Position numbers and translations under genes: made by a program | Part shown: piece after piece, positions 35,491 to 44,802 of the stretch | Numbering within the stretch: the stretch's first letter is position 1 | Layout of the letters: the number at the start of each line of letters is the position of its first letter | DNA from: Algicella marina | GTDB lineage: Bacteria; Pseudomonadota; Alphaproteobacteria; Rhodobacterales; Rhodobacteraceae | Length of the DNA: 64,000 nt | Reading direction: 5' to 3' | Assembly (NCBI RefSeq): GCF_009931615.1 | Contig: NZ_CP046620.1 | Location: 2,774,501-2,838,500, forward strand | Notes under the pieces: generated by a model | Databases searched by the model: none | Told to the model about the DNA's origin: nothing | What the model saw: only the letters and a program-made list of their open reading frames with translations

Positions 35491-36714
35491 TCAGGCCACA
35501 GCCCTATAATCCTGTGCCATTTCCGCCGCCAAGAGTTTCGACGTGGCAGCCGAAAGCGTCCATCCGAGATGACCATGGCCGGTGTTGAAATAAACAGCGG
35601 GTGTTCTGCCCTTTCCGTACCGCGGCATCATTGACGGAACCATGGGTCGCAGACCGGCCCACGGCACTACTTCCTCGGTGGAGATAGCGGGGAAATGGTG
35701 CTCGCACCATTTAATCAGCGGACGAATGCGGTAATCGCGAATGTCGCGGTTCGGCCCGCTCAACTCAGCCGTACCTGCAATACGGAATCTGTTCTCCCCC
35801 AAGCGGCTTGAGACAATCTTCGCCTTGTCGTCCAGCAGGGACACATTCGGTGCATTTGCGCGGCTCTGGGCATCCGTCAGGTTGACAGTAATCGAATACC
35901 CTTTGACCGGGTAGACGTTAATCCGCTCTCCCAGTTGCTGTGCAAATTCACGGCTCTTGATACCGGCGCAGATAACCACGGCGTCGAAGTGCAAGGCCTC
36001 GCCATCCTCGGATGTCACTCGGATGCCATCGCCCTGATGGGCAAGGGAGTCGATGGTGGTACTCATCCGAAAGGTAACGCCCTTCGCCTTGCACACTTCA
36101 GCAAGGCCGGTACAGAAGCGATGGATATCGCCTGTCGAGTCCGATGGTGTATAGAAACCTCCAACGTATTCGCCGGTCAGCGTTGGCTCAATGGCGCGCA
36201 TCTCATCCGGCGCCACTTCGCTCCGTTCCAGTCCCGCCTGCTCCAGCAGTGTGTTCACGTGACGCGCCGCCTGCAGATCTTCCTCAGACTGGTAGATATG
36301 TAGAATTCCCTTATCGAGCCGGTTGTAGTCGATATTCTCCACCGCCGCTATTTCCGCCATCGCGTCCCGCGAAAGGATAGCGAGACGGGCAGTCTCAATC
36401 GTATTTTTGTCGTGGTTGGGAATGTGACTGAGGAATTCAGCCATCCACGAATATTTGTGCCAGCTCGGGCGTGGGCTTATCGACAGCGGAGCATCAGGTC
36501 TCAGCATCCAACGGATACCCTTGATGACGCTGCGCCAACTGTTCCAAACTTCGGCGTTGGACGCGGAAAGCTGGCCACCGTTGGCATAGCTAGTTTCCAT
36601 GGCAGGATAACGGTTTTGGTCGATGACGGTCACGTCGAACCCTTGCAACACAAGCTGATAGGCAGAGGTGACCCCGGTTATACCGGCACCGATTACGGCA
36701 ATTGACTTGGACAT
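35491..36714 (-). CDS. dadA: D-amino-acid dehydrogenase-like FAD oxidoreductase
   Basis: 407 residues from ATG 36714, AAGGAG ten bases upstream. The N-terminal FAD site IGAGITGVTSAYQL (about 9-22), and the C-terminal GHGHLGWTLSAATS region are those of DadA-family D-amino acid dehydrogenases, which deaminate D-amino acids to 2-oxoacids and feed electrons to the membrane chain. A tandem glycine riboswitch precedes the gene, so glycine or a D-amino acid derived from it may be the substrate (inference). Glycine-oxidase activity is an alternative. Confidence 0.88.
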   Translation of the reverse strand: MSKSIAVIGAGITGVTSAYQLVLQGFDVTVIDQNRYPAMETSYANGGQLSASNAEVWNSWRSVIKGIRWMLRPDAPLSISPRPSWHKYSWMAEFLSHIPNHDKNTIETARLAILSRDAMAEIAAVENIDYNRLDKGILHIYQSEEDLQAARHVNTLLEQAGLERSEVAPDEMRAIEPTLTGEYVGGFYTPSDSTGDIHRFCTGLAEVCKAKGVTFRMSTTIDSLAHQGDGIRVTSEDGEALHFDAVVICAGIKSREFAQQLGERINVYPVKGYSITVNLTDAQSRANAPNVSLLDDKAKIVSSRLGENRFRIAGTAELSGPNRDIRDYRIRPLIKWCEHHFPAISTEEVVPWAGLRPMVPSMMPRYGKGRTPAVYFNTGHGHLGWTLSAATSKLLAAEMAQDYRAVA

Positions 36715-36760
36715 GGGCAAACACTCCTTGGGCAAAGCGCGCATTGCGGCGCAAATTGCC

Positions 36761-36950
36761 CCCTCCGTCCACTGTACCTGAGAGTTTCACACGAGTATCT
36801 GCAGTGCGCAATAACTCCACGCACTGCCCCGTGCTTGCTCCTACGGTGGGCCTGGCAGCCACTTTCCGGAGTGTTACAAGCCTGTCGGTCCTGGGGCCTG
36901 AGAGTTTCCGGGGCGGTTGCTCCTTCGGCGACGGCTTCCCGTCTCTCCCG
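36761..36950 (-). promoter_or_regulatory. Tandem glycine riboswitch upstream of dadA
   Basis: On the minus strand the leader contains two copies of the glycine-aptamer core: GAAGGAGCAA with GGAAACTCTCAGG (36926-36917 and 36909-36897), and AGGAGCAAGC with GTGAAACTCTCAGG (36842-36833 and about 36790-36777). Both lie within two GC-rich hairpins joined by a short linker, the layout of the gcvT-type tandem aptamer. A further stem (GGGCAA 36730-36735 with TTGCCC 36756-36761) lies between the second aptamer and the Shine-Dalgarno and may be the expression platform. The gene begins 46 bases after the aptamer end. Confidence 0.9.
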
Positions 36951-37104
36951 ACAGTCTTGTGCCCCGCATACGCACATTCGAACGAATCATAAAGTGGAAA
37001 CTTTCGGTAATGCCAGAGGAACGCAGACTGTTGCAGGTCTGCGTTGTGCTGATCCGGCGCTTGCGATATTGGTCAGGAAAACTGGCCAATCTGCGGAGCT
37101 TGCG

Positions 37105-38277
37105 ATGCCTGTGATTACGACGATCGAAGACCTTCGGAAAATGGCTGAAAGACGTGTACCGCGGGTATTTTACGACTATGCCGACAGCGGTTCGTGGACG
37201 GAGCAGACATACCGCGAAAACACTACGGATTTCGAAAAGATCAGGTTGCGTCAGCGTGTAGCCGTGAACATGGAAGGCCGCTCTACCAAGACCACGATGG
37301 TCGGGCAGGAAGTGGCTATGCCGGTGGCGCTGGCGCCGACTGGGCTGACAGGTATGCAACATGCCGACGGCGAAATTCTCGCCGCACAGGCGGCCGAAGA
37401 ATTTGGTGTGCCCTTTACACTCTCCACAATGTCGATTTGCTCCATCGAGGACGTGGCTGCACACACATCGAAACCTTTCTGGTTCCAGTTGTACGTCATG
37501 CGCGACCGTGAGTTCGCCGAAAACCTGATTGATCGCGCCAAGGCCGCCGGCTGCTCCGCACTTGTGCTGACGCTGGATTTGCAAATGATCGGCCAGCGCC
37601 ACAAAGATCTTAAGAACGGCTTAGGCGTACCACCAAAACTGTCGCTCGCAGGCTGGGCAAACATGGCTTGGAAATGGCGCTGGGGCGCAGAAATGCTGCT
37701 CACGGAACGTCGCAGCTTCCGCAACATTCTCGGGCATGCCAAAGGCGTGACGGACATGGGCTCTCTGGCGGAATGGACGCATTCGCAGTTTGATCAGAGT
37801 TTGACGTGGGACGACATCGATTGGATCCGCGAACGCTGGGGCGGCAAGTTTATTCTTAAAGGCATTCTCGATGCCGAGGATGCAAGGCTGGCCGTCGCCA
37901 AGGGAGCCGATGCCATTATCGTGTCTAACCACGGAGGACGCCAACTGGACGGTGCCCTCTCCTCTCTCGCGGTGCTGGAAGATATCGTTAAGGCGGTCGG
38001 CGACGAAGTTGAAGTACATTTCGACAGCGGCATCCGGTCTGGCCAGGATGTTCTGAAGGCTCTAGCGCTCGGTGCGCATGGGACATACATCGGCCGGGCC
38101 TTCCTCTACGGGCTCGGGGCTATGGGTAAGAAAGGCGTGACGGCTGCGCTCGACGTGATCTGGAAAGAACTGGATACAACCATGGGGCTGTGCGGTCGGC
38201 GACATGTTTCAGAATTGAACCGCGAGAACCTGATTTTTCCGCAGGATATTCCTGCGCCATTCGGGCCGGGAAAGTAG
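37105..38277 (+). CDS. lldD: FMN-dependent alpha-hydroxy-acid dehydrogenase (L-lactate dehydrogenase type)
   Basis: 390 residues from ATG 37105, CGGAG upstream at seven bases. The catalytic His276 lies in the family signature SNHGGRQLDG, with FMN phosphate-binding HFDSGIRSGQDVLKALALGA. The enzyme oxidises L-lactate or a related 2-hydroxyacid and passes electrons to the chain. A longer open frame extends upstream through the riboswitch region but is not coding. It is divergent from dadA; a shared promoter region lies at 36951-37104. Confidence 0.9.
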   Translation: MPVITTIEDLRKMAERRVPRVFYDYADSGSWTEQTYRENTTDFEKIRLRQRVAVNMEGRSTKTTMVGQEVAMPVALAPTGLTGMQHADGEILAAQAAEEFGVPFTLSTMSICSIEDVAAHTSKPFWFQLYVMRDREFAENLIDRAKAAGCSALVLTLDLQMIGQRHKDLKNGLGVPPKLSLAGWANMAWKWRWGAEMLLTERRSFRNILGHAKGVTDMGSLAEWTHSQFDQSLTWDDIDWIRERWGGKFILKGILDAEDARLAVAKGADAIIVSNHGGRQLDGALSSLAVLEDIVKAVGDEVEVHFDSGIRSGQDVLKALALGAHGTYIGRAFLYGLGAMGKKGVTAALDVIWKELDTTMGLCGRRHVSELNRENLIFPQDIPAPFGPGK

Positions 38278-38352
38278 TTCAGCCCACCAATAGCGGGGCT
38301 CTCTTCATTAACCTACCGGCTGTGTGTCTATCATCTGTCTGCATCACACTGA

Positions 38353-39138
38353 TCAGGCAGCATGTGTGCCGTCTGCCAGTGATTTAACGAAGGCCAGCAC
38401 ATCCGCAGGGCTTTCGCCCGCTCCGATCATGGACACAATTGCCGACCCCACAACCGAACCATCGGCAATGGATGCAATCGCCTTCGCCCGCTCAGGGGTT
38501 TTGATCCCGAAGCCTACGCATACAGGCAGATCGGTCTGTGCCTTGATTCGCGCGACCTCCGGCGCAACCGCCTCAGCACTTGCTTCCGCCGCGCCCGTGA
38601 TACCAGTGATCGACACGTAATAGACAAAGCCGGAAGTGTTGGACAGTACCGCCGGCAGCCGTTTGTCGTCAGTTGTCGGAGTGGCGAGGCGGATGAAGTT
38701 CAATCCAGCCTCGTTGGCTGGGATACAAAGCTCGTCATCTTCCTCCGGCGGAAGATCGACCACGATCAAGCCGTCGATGCCCGCTTCCTTTGCCGCCTCG
38801 AGAAACACCGGCACGCCCATTGAATAGATCGGGTTGTAATACCCCATCAGCACAATCGGCGTCGTAGAATCCTGCTCCCGGAATCGTCGCGCCAGTTCCA
38901 GCGTACGATTTAAGGTCATTCCTGCCTCCAGCGCCCGGTTGGCGGCACGTTGGATTGCAGGACCATCAGCCATCGGGTCTGTAAAGGGAAGACCAAGCTC
39001 AATCACGTCGACGCCCGCTGCCGGCAGTCCCTTTACGATCTCCAGCGACGTATCGAAATCGGGATCGCCGGCCATCACATAGGCAATGAACGCTGCTTTG
39101 CCGTTCAGGTTTGCAAAGGTGTCGTCTATACGTGTCAT
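38353..39138 (-). CDS. trpA: Tryptophan synthase alpha subunit
   Basis: 261 residues from ATG 39138. Catalytic Glu47 and Asp58 in [17 protein letters not shown], and the phosphate-binding [11 protein letters not shown], are present. Cleaves indole-3-glycerol phosphate and channels indole to TrpB. It stands alone, opposite to ychF, 13 kb from trpF-trpB. Confidence 0.96.
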   Translation of the reverse strand: MTRIDDTFANLNGKAAFIAYVMAGDPDFDTSLEIVKGLPAAGVDVIELGLPFTDPMADGPAIQRAANRALEAGMTLNRTLELARRFREQDSTTPIVLMGYYNPIYSMGVPVFLEAAKEAGIDGLIVVDLPPEEDDELCIPANEAGLNFIRLATPTTDDKRLPAVLSNTSGFVYYVSITGITGAAEASAEAVAPEVARIKAQTDLPVCVGFGIKTPERAKAIASIADGSVVGSAIVSMIGAGESPADVLAFVKSLADGTHAA

Positions 39139-39274
39139 GGTTGCCGGCCCCTGAAGAAAACTGCTGCACCGTATTGCTTGACGCAGGGCCGAAATGCAAC
39201 GGGGCAAGGCAAACGCTTGACGCTGGCGGCACAGGGTGCAAAACCCGCCGCAACCAGTAAGCAGGAGAAACCCC

Positions 39275-40372
39275 GTGGGCTTCAGAACCGGAATTGTCGG
39301 CATGCCAAACGTCGGAAAATCGACGCTGTTCAACGCGCTGACTCGAACCGCCGCTGCACAAGCGGCCAACTTCCCGTTCTGCACCATCGAACCAAATGTC
39401 GGCGAGGTCAGCGTGCCTGACAAACGGCTCTATCGCTTGGCAGAAATCGCCAGATCGAAGGAGATCATTCCTGCCCGGTTAACGTTTGTGGACATCGCCG
39501 GATTGGTAAAAGGGGCTTCCAAGGGGGAAGGTCTCGGCAACCAGTTCCTCGCCAACATCCGTGAGGTTGATGCCATTGCCCATGTGCTGCGTTGCTTCGA
39601 AGATGATGACGTCACTCATGTCGATGGCCGTGTCGATCCGGTGGCGGATGCCGAAACTATTGAAACGGAACTGATGCTCGCCGATCTGGAAAGCATTGAA
39701 CGCCGGATGCAGAACCTGACCCGCAAGATCAAGGGCGGCGACAAGGAGGCTGTGAGCCAGGCTCGATTGCTCGAAGCCGCTAAGAATGCGCTGGAAGCCG
39801 GTAAGCCTGCTCGTACGGTTGAAGTGGACGCCGATGACATGAAAGCCTGGCGGATGCTGCAACTGCTGACAGCCAAGCCGGTGCTGTTCGTCTGTAACGT
39901 CGAAGAAGAGAACGCCGCCGCCGGCAACGCCCATTCCGCCTCAGTGGCGGAGATGGCAGCAGCGCAAGGTGCGGGCTGCGTCATTATCTCGGCCGCAATC
40001 GAAGAGGAAATTAGCCAGCTTGAAGACGACGAAAGGCAGGAATTCCTGTCCGAACTGGGCCTGGAACAGGCGGGCCTGGACCGCCTGATCTCAGCGGGTT
40101 ACGAACTGCTCGGCTTGAAAACTTACTTTACGGTCGGGCCAAAGGAAGCGCGCGCGTGGACAATCCGTGCGGACACCACAGCCCCGCAAGCTGCCGGCGT
40201 GATCCATGGTGATTTCGAGCGCGGCTTCATCCGGGCGGAAACGATTGCCTATGATGATTTCGTCTCCCTCGGCGGAGAACAGGCGGCGAAGGAGGCGGGC
40301 AAGATGCGAGCCGAAGGAAAAAGCTACAAAGTTGTCGACGGCGACGTCCTGCACTTCCTGTTTAACACATGA
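39275..40372 (+). CDS. ychF: Redox-regulated ATPase YchF
   Basis: 365 residues from GTG 39275, AGGAG seven bases upstream. G1 motif GMPNVGKST (9-17), G3 [12 protein letters not shown], and a C-terminal TGS domain ending [14 protein letters not shown]. YchF binds ribosomes and hydrolyses ATP, and is linked to translation and oxidative stress. In many bacteria it follows pth; here it lies 11 kb away. Confidence 0.96.
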   Translation: MGFRTGIVGMPNVGKSTLFNALTRTAAAQAANFPFCTIEPNVGEVSVPDKRLYRLAEIARSKEIIPARLTFVDIAGLVKGASKGEGLGNQFLANIREVDAIAHVLRCFEDDDVTHVDGRVDPVADAETIETELMLADLESIERRMQNLTRKIKGGDKEAVSQARLLEAAKNALEAGKPARTVEVDADDMKAWRMLQLLTAKPVLFVCNVEEENAAAGNAHSASVAEMAAAQGAGCVIISAAIEEEISQLEDDERQEFLSELGLEQAGLDRLISAGYELLGLKTYFTVGPKEARAWTIRADTTAPQAAGVIHGDFERGFIRAETIAYDDFVSLGGEQAAKEAGKMRAEGKSYKVVDGDVLHFLFNT

Positions 40373-40451
40373 GTGGATTTACAAGATGATAGTCTTGGCA
40401 GATTAAACCGCTTGCTTGCTACACGAAATCGAAAGCTTCGCCCGCTAAACT

Positions 40452-40925
40452 TCAGAGCCGGGTTCTGTCTTCGCCCAGTTTCACCCGGATTTGCTGAAGA
40501 TCGGGCAGGACTGAGCGAAGCCGGTGGATGCTGATTTCCTGAACGAAGGCGGTCAGATCAGGGCTAAGTGCGGCGAGCGCCTGAAGATGCGTGTCGCGCC
40601 CCTCCTCGGTAATCGAGACGTGCTTGCTGCGTCCGTCCTGCGGGTTTGGCGTCATCGAGATGAGCCGCTTTTTTTCCAACCCAGTCAATGTGTTGGTCAT
40701 CGAGGTCTTCGGAACCTTCAGTTGAGTGGCCAAATTTATCGGGGAAAGATTGCCCGCCGCCGAGGCAAGAATGTTGATTACGTCGAACTGCGGAGGGGTG
40801 AGCCCCATTGGCAATCGACTTTCGAGAAGCGAGCGCGAGAGCTGCGCTATGCCGTTGATTTCGTTAAGTAAAGTGAGTGCAGCGCCGGAGGCGTCTGCGG
40901 GATAGGCCCGGAAACGTTCGTTCAT
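40452..40925 (-). CDS. MarR-family transcriptional regulator
   Basis: 157 residues. Winged-helix core LTPPQFDVINILAS, NLATQLKVPKTSMTNTLTGL (recognition helix) and the wing with QDGRSKHVSITEEG. A homodimeric repressor of the MarR type; effector and targets unknown. It lies downstream of and convergent with ychF. Confidence 0.9.
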   Translation of the reverse strand: MNERFRAYPADASGAALTLLNEINGIAQLSRSLLESRLPMGLTPPQFDVINILASAAGNLSPINLATQLKVPKTSMTNTLTGLEKKRLISMTPNPQDGRSKHVSITEEGRDTHLQALAALSPDLTAFVQEISIHRLRSVLPDLQQIRVKLGEDRTRL

Positions 40926-41040
40926 CTGTCAATTGTCCCACCTTGGGCTTCCGAAGAAGCTCACCCCCGGTGACATATTGCCAGAAATTCCATTTTTCGC
41001 AACAGTTTATACAACTCGCCCCAAACGCGACTCCGCAGGT

Positions 41041-41056
41041 GCGGCCTACAGGCCGC
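41041..41056. repeat. Short GC-rich hairpin
   Basis: GCGGCC (41041-41046) / GGCCGC (41051-41056) with a TACA loop, in the gap between the MarR gene and petR. No T tract on either side; role unclear. Confidence 0.3.
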
Positions 41057-41091
41057 CCGTTTGGGAATGCTGGGTTCGGTATGGGTTTGGT

Positions 41092-41202
41092 ATGGAAACA
41101 GTATTGCGAGTGTTTTGGTGGGGCTTGATCGTTGTGGAGTTGTGCATGGTCGGGCTCGGATCAATACTGCCTTTCAAGCACCGTTTCGCTGCGCATCAGT
41201 AG
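41092..41202 (+). CDS. Possible 36-residue hydrophobic protein
   Basis: ATG 41092 to TAG 41202: a predicted membrane helix (LRVFWWGLIVVELCMVGLGS) with a short basic tail. The ribosome-binding site is weak (GGGTTTGGT), so this may be fortuitous. It sits between the start of the MarR gene and the end of petR. Confidence 0.25.
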   Translation: METVLRVFWWGLIVVELCMVGLGSILPFKHRFAAHQ

Positions 41203-41218
41203 CGGACGACCTGTCCCC

Positions 41219-41929
41219 TCAATCCGGCGCCAGCATGTACCCTGCTCCGCGCACCGTTTGCAGATACCTTGGCGTCTTGGGGTCCGCCTCGATCTTCCGC
41301 CTCAGCCTCGTTATCTGCACGTCCACCGCGCGTTCTTGGGCCTGGCCGTCGTCGCGTCCGAGATCCGCCACGAGTTGGGTCCGGCTGACCGGTTCATTCG
41401 GGCGGGCGGAGAAAATGCGCATAAGGGCGTTCTCGGTGGCTGTGAGGCGGATCATCTCCTGCCCGTGCCAGAGTTCTCCGCGTGTCATGTCATAGCGAAT
41501 TGCGCCCATGTGCAGCGTTTTCGGCGGTTCGTTGGCGTTCGTCTCCTTCGGCACCCGGCGCAGGATGGCATTGATGCGAAGCAGCAGTTCACGGGGTTCG
41601 AACGGTTTTGGCAGGTAGTCGTCCGCCCCAACCTCCAGCCCGCGTATTCTGTCATCAGCATCACCGCGGGCGGTGAGCAACAGAATCGGCGTGGTGATCC
41701 TGTCGGTCAGATCTCTGGTCAGGGCAAAACCGTCCTCCCCCGGCATCATGACATCCACAACCAGCAAATCGAACTCCAGCCCCTCCAGCAACTTGCGGGC
41801 ATGGGCCGCGTCACGGGCCGTCGTCACCCAGTAGTCGTGGCGGGCGAGAAACTTCTTCAGCAGGTCGCGGATGCGCTCATCATCATCTACGACGAGGATG
41901 TGGGCATCTGGCTGGGAAAGGTCAGTCAT
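41219..41929 (-). CDS. petR: OmpR-type response regulator (PetR-like)
   Basis: 236 residues from ATG 41929. Receiver domain: acidic pocket VVDDDER, phospho-acceptor Asp59 (LLVVDVMMPGEDG), Lys in LPKPF; C-terminal winged-helix OmpR domain (VDVQITRLRRKIEADP). It overlaps the MarR-type gene by eight bases, and that pair matches petP-petR of Rhodobacter, where petR is an essential response regulator. No cognate kinase is adjacent. Confidence 0.85.
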   Translation of the reverse strand: MTDLSQPDAHILVVDDDERIRDLLKKFLARHDYWVTTARDAAHARKLLEGLEFDLLVVDVMMPGEDGFALTRDLTDRITTPILLLTARGDADDRIRGLEVGADDYLPKPFEPRELLLRINAILRRVPKETNANEPPKTLHMGAIRYDMTRGELWHGQEMIRLTATENALMRIFSARPNEPVSRTQLVADLGRDDGQAQERAVDVQITRLRRKIEADPKTPRYLQTVRGAGYMLAPD

Positions 41930-42434
41930 GCGTCTTCTGCTCCAACAATCGGGCAATGCGGGGGCGCATTTCGGGCTCAATGATCTGTTCTAACACGGCA
42001 CGGAAGCCCTGCACAGCTTGCGGCCCGGCATTGGAGTACGCCTTGCGCATCCGGGCGCGCTGTGTGGTGGAAAGTTTGGCTTCAAGGGCGGTGCCTGTGG
42101 CAGTGAGGTAGAGGTTGCGCTGGCGCCGGTCCGTCGTGCCCACGCGGCTATCGACGAGACCATCGTCCACGAGTTGTCGCAAGACACGGTTGAGTGATTG
42201 CTTCGTGACACCAAGCAGGTCGAGCAGGTCGTTGACGGTAAGGCCCGGGCGGCGGTTGATAAAGTGCAGTGCCCTGTGGTGAGCGCGGCCGTAGCTATAC
42301 TCCTCCAGGATCAGGTCCGGATCGGCGGTGAAGCCGCGATAAGCGAAGAACATCAGTTCGATGCCCTGGCGAAGCTGGTCATCGGTGAGGAACAGGAGTT
42401 GTTCACCGGTGGTCGGGTTTCTGTCCTGGGGCAT
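41922..42434 (-). CDS. petP: MarR-family regulator (PetP-like)
   Basis: 170 residues. Winged helix with LTVNDLLDLLGVTKQSLNRV recognition region and the wing RVGTTDRRQRNLYLT. Upstream of and overlapping petR by eight bases, the petPR arrangement of Rhodobacterales. The PetP identification rests on this pairing and on the MarR fold. Confidence 0.82.
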   Translation of the reverse strand: MPQDRNPTTGEQLLFLTDDQLRQGIELMFFAYRGFTADPDLILEEYSYGRAHHRALHFINRRPGLTVNDLLDLLGVTKQSLNRVLRQLVDDGLVDSRVGTTDRRQRNLYLTATGTALEAKLSTTQRARMRKAYSNAGPQAVQGFRAVLEQIIEPEMRPRIARLLEQKTHD

Positions 42435-42609
42435 TTCGGTCTCCGCTCGGGTTGGCGAACTTTATGTCAGGGGTATTGACGTGTGAAGAGGTGACTGACG
42501 GATTCCGGCGATCTCCAATAAATGGAGCGTTCGCACAGTGGCGTCGCCCGTGGTACACGAAAAACGGCGCGGCCATTTCGGAGAGCGCCATCTCCAAGGA
42601 GTGAGTTTC

Positions 42610-43683
42610 ATGATCAAGAGATCGTCCGCATTCAAATTGCGTGCAGGCGCAGCGCTGGTTTGTGCTGTCTTTCTCTCCATTGGTCCGCAGGCCCGTTCGG
42701 CCGAGTATGTCGCCGGCGTCCGGCAGATGACCGCGCCGACGGAGGAGCGGGACCACGCCCTTTCGGTTACGGTTTGGTATCCGGCGGCTCAAGGCGGCGA
42801 GAAGACAATGCTGGGCGACAACATCTTTTTCGAAGGTACGGCTGCAATGAAGGATGCGCCGATCCAAGATGGCGAGTTTCCTCTGATCCTGTTGTCACAT
42901 GGGGCCGGTCTGGCAGGCAGTGCAGATGCGATGAGTTGGATTGCCACGCCATTGGCAGAAGAGGGTTTCATCGTCGCCGCGCCCACGCATCCGGGCAACA
43001 CCGGGCGGAATCGCTCCGCCGCCGAAACGATGAAGCTCTGGCTGAGGCCGTCCGATATCTCGAACACGCTAGATGCAGTCGAGGTAGATCCGTCTCTGCG
43101 GGCGCATGTCAAATCGGGGCAGACTGGGCTTTTGGGCCTGTCTATGGGCGGCAACACAGCATTGCTTGTGGCCGGTGCTCGTCTCGATTCAGCTCTCTAC
43201 GCCAGTTATTGCGATACCGATGATCTGAACGCCTCGCTTTGCGAATGGGTGCGCCTCAGTGGAGTCGATCTCGGCGCAGCGGACGCGCAGACTGTTACAC
43301 GCGACAACACCGATGGCCGGGTAGGTTTCGTCTTGGCGATCGACCCTGCGCCTGCGGATATCTTCGCTCAGCAAGGGTTCTCCAACATCTCCATTCCTGT
43401 CGCTCTCGTGAATCTTGGCGAGCGTTCCGAGATTCCCGCCACCGTGCAGGCGTCCGGTATCGCGGATGCCATTCCCGGTTCGACCTATCAGGTGATAGAA
43501 AAGGCCAGCCATGCCTCGATGTTTGCGGAGTGCAAACCGGGTGCGGCCGAAATAGCCGTGGAGGAAGGCATCGAAGATCCGATCTGCACAGATGGGGGCG
43601 GAGAATCACGACAGCTGATACATACGCAACTCATCGAGATGGTTACGGCCGCGTTCGATGCGGCGCTGCGCCCGGAAAAATGA
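42610..43683 (+). CDS. Exported alpha/beta hydrolase (dienelactone-hydrolase / PAF-acetylhydrolase-like)
   Basis: 357 residues from ATG 42610, AAGGAG nine bases upstream. Signal peptide (MIKRSSAFKLRAG through AVFLSIGPQARSAE, cleavage near Ala31). The nucleophile elbow GLSMGGN has Ser178, and a His follows in EKASHASMF near residue 300. LSHGAGLAGSADAMSW is the oxyanion region. Likely a periplasmic esterase or lipase; substrate unknown. It is divergent from petP. Confidence 0.85.
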   Translation: MIKRSSAFKLRAGAALVCAVFLSIGPQARSAEYVAGVRQMTAPTEERDHALSVTVWYPAAQGGEKTMLGDNIFFEGTAAMKDAPIQDGEFPLILLSHGAGLAGSADAMSWIATPLAEEGFIVAAPTHPGNTGRNRSAAETMKLWLRPSDISNTLDAVEVDPSLRAHVKSGQTGLLGLSMGGNTALLVAGARLDSALYASYCDTDDLNASLCEWVRLSGVDLGAADAQTVTRDNTDGRVGFVLAIDPAPADIFAQQGFSNISIPVALVNLGERSEIPATVQASGIADAIPGSTYQVIEKASHASMFAECKPGAAEIAVEEGIEDPICTDGGGESRQLIHTQLIEMVTAAFDAALRPEK

Positions 43684-43819
43684 TCCCCTTGCAATTCCGA
43701 TCGGCCACGCCGAACGAATTTCGGCCGGTGGAATGGCGATGGCGCCAGAGGCGCATCGCTTCTGACAGGTTCCTGAACGAAGCGCCCGGTTTGAGCGCAG
43801 GACATTTATGTCAGCCTTG

Positions 43820-43848
43820 TTGACTTTCCTGAGCCTGAATGATAGCGA
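43820..43848 (+). promoter_or_regulatory. Possible ilvE promoter
   Basis: TTGACT (43820-43825), 17-base spacer, TAGCGA (43843-43848), about 70 bases upstream of the ilvE ATG. The -10 box is poor, so this is tentative. Confidence 0.3.
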
Positions 43849-43917
43849 TTCCCGGCAGAAAATGTAATTTCGTGTCGCAACAGATAAGTTGGACGCAATA
43901 ATCGAAAAGGAAATGCA

Positions 43918-44802
43918 ATGGCCGGGGCGTATGACGATCGGGACGGAACGATCTGGTTGGATGGCAAGCTGGTGCCTTGGCGGGATGCCAAAGTGCACCT
44001 TCTGACCCACGCGCTGCATTATGGCTCTTCCGTGTTCGAGGGCGAGCGGGCGTACAACGGGAAGATCTTCGAGAGCCGCAAGCATTCGGAGCGGCTGCTC
44101 TTTTCCGGCAAGGAGATGGACATTCCCATCCCCTACTCGGTTGACCAGATCGAGGCGGCGAAGGACGAGGCGCTGAAGGCCTCCGGCCTGTCGGACGCCT
44201 ATGTGCGTGCGGTCTGCTGGCGCGGTTCGGGCGAAGATATGGGCGTGGCATCGTCACACAATCCGGTGCGGATGGGCATCGCCGTCTGGGAATGGGGCGC
44301 CTATTACGGTGACGCGAAGATGAAGGGCGCCAAGATCGACATCGCCAAGTGGAAGCGACCCGACCCGGCCACGATCCCTTGCTTCGCCAAGGCCGCTGGT
44401 CTCTACATGATCTGCACCATGTCCAAACACGCGGCGGAGGCCAAGGGTTGTTCTGATGCGCTGATGATGGACTACCGTGGCTACGTGGCAGAGGCTACGG
44501 GTGCGAACGTGTTCTTCGTCAAGGATGGCAAGGTACATACGCCTACGCCCGACTGCTTCCTGAACGGTATCACCCGGCAGACCGTAATCGGCATGCTGAA
44601 GTCCAAGGGTGTGGAAGTGGTCGAGCGCCACATCATGCCCGAGGAACTGCCCGGCTTCGAACAGTGCTGGCTGACGGGCACCGCTGCGGAGGTGACGCCG
44701 GTGGGCCAGATCGGGCCGCATATGTTCGAGGTCGGGGCACTGACGCGCGATATCGCGCTGGACTACGAAAAACTGGTGCGCGGCCAACTCGTCGACGCAT
44801 GA
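43918..44802 (+). CDS. ilvE: Branched-chain amino acid aminotransferase
   Basis: 294 residues, fold-type-IV PLP enzyme. Lys158 (PCFAKAAGLY) is the Schiff-base lysine; HALHYGSSVFEGERAY and EATGANVFFVKDG are family signatures. Interconverts Leu, Ile and Val with their 2-oxoacids. Its stop overlaps the next gene by four bases (ATGA). petPR and ilvE are neighbours in other Rhodobacterales too. Confidence 0.95.
   Translation: MAGAYDDRDGTIWLDGKLVPWRDAKVHLLTHALHYGSSVFEGERAYNGKIFESRKHSERLLFSGKEMDIPIPYSVDQIEAAKDEALKASGLSDAYVRAVCWRGSGEDMGVASSHNPVRMGIAVWEWGAYYGDAKMKGAKIDIAKWKRPDPATIPCFAKAAGLYMICTMSKHAAEAKGCSDALMMDYRGYVAEATGANVFFVKDGKVHTPTPDCFLNGITRQTVIGMLKSKGVEVVERHIMPEELPGFEQCWLTGTAAEVTPVGQIGPHMFEVGALTRDIALDYEKLVRGQLVDA

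Noticed and set aside
36835-37104. Upstream extension of the alpha-hydroxy-acid dehydrogenase frame
   Set aside because: It runs through the glycine riboswitch, has no family similarity, and the ATG at 37105 has a proper ribosome site.
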